From positions 1-64,000 of the forward strand of contig JAANDG010000456.1 of assembly GCA_036852015.1 (NCBI GenBank): a stretch of 64,000 bases of DNA. The letters run 5' to 3'. Below the pieces are notes generated by a model. The model was not told the DNA's origin. It did not search any database and worked only from the letters and a program-made list of their open reading frames with translations. Both the position numbers and the translations under genes were made by a program. Origin of the DNA: Pelodera strongyloides. Lineage: Eukaryota; Nematoda; Chromadorea; Rhabditida; Rhabditidae. Below, in pieces: positions 59,681-64,000 of the stretch. Each line of letters begins with the position of its first letter. Position 1 is the stretch's first letter.

Positions 59681-62534
59681 TTAATCAGAATCGGATGACG
59701 AGCTGCTGGACTCCTTCTTAGCCTTCTTCTTGGGGGTTTCTACCTTGGCCTTCTTCTTCGGAGCCTCTTCAACAGCCTCTTCTGCTTCCTCTGCCTCCAT
59801 TGGTTCCTCCTTCTAGAAATAAAGATTTAAATCAAGAAATCAAAGGTTTCTGGTTTTTACGCTATTGACACATATTGATGTTATACTTGCATGATCTATT
59901 CAAGAGATTCATACACAAAAAATTTATGCAAAAAGAGCGCAATGAAATAATCAGTCAGCTCAAAGACATAGAAACATATAACAAACGAGCAAAAATCACA
60001 CACCTTAACGGCAGCAGCAGCGGACAAATCTTCATAAGTATTTTTCCAGTTTGCGGGTGTCTTCTCGGTCGGCTTACCGTGCTTATCGAGCAGACCCTAA
60101 AGTTTACAGTTTACGAATGACACTACACCTTTCTTTATGTGAGCTTCATTTGCCGCTATATGGGGACAATTACATTATTAAATTGTCAAAAAAAAAAAAA
60201 ATTATTGGTGAGCTCGATCAGTATCAGCCAATTCAACCAGACGAATATATTTAGTACACGCAAGATACTTTGCTCCATCTAAATTATGAAACGTTGTGCG
60301 CTGTCATCATTTCACTTATTAGAGTAACGTCAAAAACGGGTAAACTAACTAACCTTCTGAATCATATCCTTCTTCTTCAGGGCAACAGGGCCAAGACCCC
60401 ACTTTCTGCCATAAGTATCTCTTTCCATAACAACTCTCTTGATCTTAGCAACTACTCCGTGATCGCACGAAGCAATAGTGGAAGTGGTCATCTGTGCAAT
60501 GGCTAAAAATTTTTATTGAAAAAGGTGTTATAGGCTGGACGTTAAGTGGTGCGCAAAACGACGCAATTGTGTTGGCTGAGTTGGCTCAGCTCAGAGGCTA
60601 ATATAAATAAAAATCTATAATATGAATGAAACGTAGTTTCAAAATAAGCCAAACAGACCATCACCATTTACATGCGTTCAAACAAATAATAATAATGTTA
60701 ACAAAAAACAAACGCACCAAGGCAAACGGCTTCTCCCTTGGTGGAAACAATAACAATCTCCTGTCCGACCTCAATTCCATCATCGTACCTCAGAACACCA
60801 GGGATCAGAATCTTGGCACCATAGCAAATAGCATTAATCTGTAAAATCATCGAATTTACAAGATTTCTAGTCAAATGAGCATAAATCGGCGCGCAAAATC
60901 AGAAACGAACCCCGCTTTGCGGTGAATCAGTTCAACCTCAGAAACGCTTTTTTTGTATATGTGAGCGAAACGAATAAATAACAATGTACCAACTTTCAGT
61001 CACAAAGATGCGATAAACGCACGGCGACTTGACAAAAAAAGAAGCTAATTTTCTTTGATCGATAAATGTTTTGCGTCTAGTTACAGATTAAATACTCACG
61101 GCGCTGTCCTTGACAATGATTCTCTTGTGGGAAGTAAGCAGGGCCTCCAGAGGTCGAACAATCTTTCTCATGTAACTCTCATCCTTGTGGTGGTCAAGCA
61201 CATACTGTGCATCCAGTACATCGTGCATGGTTGACAATTGGTCATGCTCGTCAGTCACACCCGATCTAAATTAACTAAGGAATTTATTTTAAAATCAATT
61301 CTTGAAAGGAAGGAAAGGAGAACTAGAAAGAACAAAGAAGGCACGAAACAAAAATCAGCCATAATTCAAAACAAAATACTGTATGGACAGCACAACTTTC
61401 GGTTCCAAACCAATTGTTTCATGTAATACCAAAATACGATCAGTCAACAAAAAGGTAAGATAATCGGAACAAAGAGCATTGCCTGTTACGACGGAGTTCC
61501 TCCATGACACCACCAGTACCCAGAACGATACCGAGATGAACGCAAATGGTTCTCACGTAGGTACCAGCCTCACACTAAATTAATTGTGTAAGTTCCATTT
61601 ATGGACAAAAGGTTATCGTATATTCAGTAAACACCCACTATTAACATGTCATGATGATCCAAGCCCTTTCCCTACTGCATAGCACTAGTACCCTATTCTA
61701 ACTCAACGGGAAGCATTTAGGGCGAGCTTAGGATGACCGAAAAAATCTTTTTCGACCGTTCAGGACAGGGTGGGCCGAAGAATTTTTTCGGACATATTAA
61801 ACGCGCCCTTATGATGCAGATTTACGAATATACGTGTATGGGAAATGGGCGAAATGGCCTAGGGTTTGCCATATTTTATTTCACTTCAAAGTGTCCACCC
61901 TATTTTTTCAGACATTTTTTACACTAGTCCTTTTTTGAATGTGTTCCGTAGCATTAGGAAAAAAGAAAAGAACGATGAAAACGTATAAAGTAGTACTCGA
62001 CTGAACTGTACATGTGGTTACCTTGATTACTTTTACATACATTAAATAAAATAAGAAACACAGTAAAATATGCGAATGATGAAAAACATACCTTGACCCA
62101 GAAAATACCCATATTGCGCTCTGCATCATACTCGATGAGTTTGTTCTCGTAGATAGTACGAACACGAAGCTGACGCTTCACAGCAGACATAAGGGGTGGT
62201 CTTTGGAAAAGAGCACCAGTGAGCTAAAATTGTAAACATACTAACATAGACAGAATCAGATAGTTAATCAGCCGTAAATTCAAAATTCAACAGTAACAGC
62301 ATATATTGTGTATGATTAATATATCATAAAATATTACATTTAGTGCGTACAAATATAAAGCAAAATATAAGGTGAGCGAAATAAGTTTACCTTCTCAAGA
62401 CCTTGCTTGATCTTCTTCTCAGAATCAACAGGGTTGTGAAGTTTGAAGATGGCGATGTATTCTTTGCCGGCTCCTTGCTGCGATTTGGCAAGACGGGTGG
62501 CACGATCAACACACACAATCAGACATCCGGAAAC
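59681..62534 (-). CDS. dkc-1: dyskerin (H/ACA pseudouridine synthase), 3' part
   Basis: Eight exons in the window: 62534-62391, 62223-62092, 61574-61483, 61265-61100, 60838-60718, 60502-60354, 60096-60004, 59812-59681, giving 342 residues and a TAA stop. The model begins inside the TruB catalytic domain ([15 protein letters not shown]), so the exons with the catalytic Asp motif lie right of the window. Visible: [45 protein letters not shown], a PUA domain ([20 protein letters not shown] to [12 protein letters not shown]) and the DKHGKP motif. The tail is acidic then Lys-rich ([15 protein letters not shown]) and ends in serines and acid, a likely nuclear/nucleolar signal. Known role: rRNA and snRNA pseudouridylation with NOP10, NHP2 and GAR1. 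One intron (61482-61266) has a GC donor, AACAG|GCAATG; the others are GT-AG. Confidence 0.97.
61718..61810. mobile_element. short family D relative
   Basis: TTAGGGCGAGCTTAGGATG at the left and ACGCGCCCTTA at the right, with CGACCGTTCAGG inside, like the family D palindrome at 37307. It lies in the dyskerin intron 62091-61575. Confidence 0.65.
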
Positions 62535-62639
62535 CTAAAAATGATGACGATAACATTCATCCTCGAGGCTTCCCTTTTTTTTAGTTTACAATCATGTGAA
62601 ATCGTTTGTGGAGATATTACAGCAAAATATGGTTCGTTA

Positions 62640-63089
62640 TTAAAGGAGGAGGCTCACGAGATCTAAGTGTATGATTTCTTTCTTCTTATCGGTAGATGAT
62701 GGTATTTGCCTCCAAGAAACATGCCTTATGAAACAAAAGCTTTTAATTAGAAGGAATAAATCAATGTAATGCTTAGAATTTTATCAAAATTCTTGACCGT
62801 AGCCTTTGTGTCCCGAGGGTATCTGGCTATTATTGTATGTGTCCCGAGGGTATCTAGCTATAATTGCACCCTTATTGTCTTACTTTGAGTCCCCAGCTAC
62901 CCTCGGGACACACACAATTATGAAGACTATGGTCAAGAATTTTGATAAAATTCTAAATACTACATTGATTTATTCCTTCTAATTAAAAGCTTTTGCATCA
63001 TAAGACATGTTTCTTGGAAGCAAATACCATCATCTATCGATAAGAAGAAAGAAATCATACACTTAGATCTCGTGAGCCTCCTCCTTTAA
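62640..63089. mobile_element. long-armed TTAA-ended palindrome (family H)
   Basis: TTAAAGGAGGAGGCTCACGA at the left mirrors TCGTGAGCCTCCTCCTTTAA at the right; arms of about 200 bp, with inner copies of GTGTCCCGAGGGTA and TACCCTCGGGACAC. 450 bp in the dyskerin intron. Confidence 0.95.
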
Positions 63090-63167
63090 AAGGCGGAAAG
63101 GCGCGCGAACTATAAAAAAATGTCGGTACTACGATAAATTCAAATTCCACAATATAAATAATTGACA

Positions 63168-63763
63168 TTAGCCCGTATTCTCGGGCGCACGGAAATTTTC
63201 CGTCGCGGAACATGTTCCGTTCCGCGAAAAGAATGGTATTCCCGGAAAAACGGAGCGTGTAGTTCGTAGTCTGCAAGTTTCCGTTCGGCCAAACGGAAAT
63301 TTTTTCCATACAAAAATTTCCCCGAGGTTTTTGAGTGGGAAATCGCGACGGAAATTTTCCGTTGCTTTATTTTTACTTTATTTCTTTGGTAAATTTTTGT
63401 TATTTGTTTTTCTTTCACCTTTTTTATTTTTAAAGAATAATTTTCGTTAATTTTACAATACGTTAGTGAAAAACTAAGCAAATATATGTTAGAAACTTGC
63501 TATAACTCCTTGAACAAAGAACAAATGCGTTAAGTTATATATATAAAAACAAAAATATATTATAATATAAACTCAAAATATGAAAGAAAATTAATGGTAA
63601 AGTCAAAGTTTTAAACTGCATGGAACCTTTTCCGTTCGATTCGTATTCTGGCGCCCATCCAGAGCGGAACCAGTTCCGCAGCGGAATATTTCCGCGCGGA
63701 TATTTTCCCGGAACATGTTCCCATTTTTGAAGTTCCGTGCAGCCCGAGAATACGGGCTATTAA
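63168..63763. mobile_element. palindromic element, family J (TTAGCCCGTATTCTCGGG)
   Basis: TTAGCCCGTATTCTCGGG at the left mirrors CCCGAGAATACGGGCTATTAA at the right; GC-rich arms with GGAAATTTTCCG and GGAACATGTTCC palindromes flank an AT-rich core (63360-63600). About 596 bp. Confidence 0.85.
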
Positions 63764-64000
63764 CGGAAAGCCTAGCAGGAGTAACTCGAGGAAACACAGG
63801 CTGTCTTTTCGTGAGTACTCCGGGACGGAACGAACGAAAGCAGCCTTTTTCGATCTAGACCTACCCAATATTAGTTTAATTATGAGTTAATACAGTAATT
63901 CGTCATTCCAAGATTTTTTTCAGCATTTATACTAAAATTGACGTTTAACTTAATTATATACATTTTGGGGCGCAAATAGCAAGGTTTTGTGGTGTGTCCC

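Larger units (their letters stand above)
62535..64000. other. dyskerin intron reaching past the window edge
   Basis: The next dyskerin exon (catalytic motif) is not found before the right edge, so at least 1.46 kb of intron is present. Nearly all of it is two palindromic elements. Confidence 0.7.

Noticed and set aside
1..64000. CRISPR array, phage, operon-type defence or other prokaryotic system
   Set aside because: Introns, trans-splice-like acceptors and eukaryotic gene families fill the window; the tandem repeats lack unique spacers.

Overview
The window looks like nuclear DNA of a rhabditid nematode, probably Caenorhabditis or a near relative. It is AT-rich. Introns run from about 50 bp to over 3 kb, and almost every acceptor reads TTTCAG or TTTTAG. 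Three genes have a splice-acceptor-like sequence within 0-2 bases of the ATG, as expected for spliced-leader trans-splicing. The recognisable proteins have nematode orthologues: PP4 phosphatase, class II PITP, tyrosinase with ShK domains, and dyskerin. Gene models were built by hand: each exon was read from the sequence, and the reading phase was checked across every junction.

Layout. (1) 1-2.55 kb: two minisatellites and unassigned DNA. (2) 2551-11376, minus: a 19-exon gene for a 621-residue protein that looks like a divergent STAT transcription factor; its introns are full of short palindromic elements. (3) 11.4-14.7 kb: gap with a MITE, a GGTTAC-type repeat and a tRNA-like remnant. (4) 14837-32216, minus: at least 29 exons of a class II phosphatidylinositol transfer protein (PITP, FFAT, DDHD and LNS2 regions; 1052 residues seen, last exon unresolved). 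Intron 1 carries a tRNA-Thr(AGU) gene on the other strand. (5) 32854-38122, plus: complete PP4 catalytic subunit gene, head to head with the PITP gene across 637 bp. (6) 39815-49871, minus: secreted tyrosinase with two C-terminal ShK domains, convergent with PP4. (7) 49.9-59.7 kb: long gene-poor stretch with GA/CT microsatellites, a tRNA-derived SINE and palindromes. (8) 59681-62534, minus: eight 3' exons of dyskerin (dkc-1); its 5' exons, including the catalytic Asp, lie beyond the right edge.

The genes are independent loci (lipid transfer, phosphatase signalling, cuticle/defence oxidase, pseudouridine synthase and possibly a transcription factor) and do not form a pathway. The most unusual content is the repeat load: several distinct palindromic families that all end in TTAA, a 1.54-kb Tc1/mariner-like foldback with TA target-site duplication, two copies of a tRNA-derived SINE, and two minisatellites. 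I saw no bacterial, viral or CRISPR-type system.
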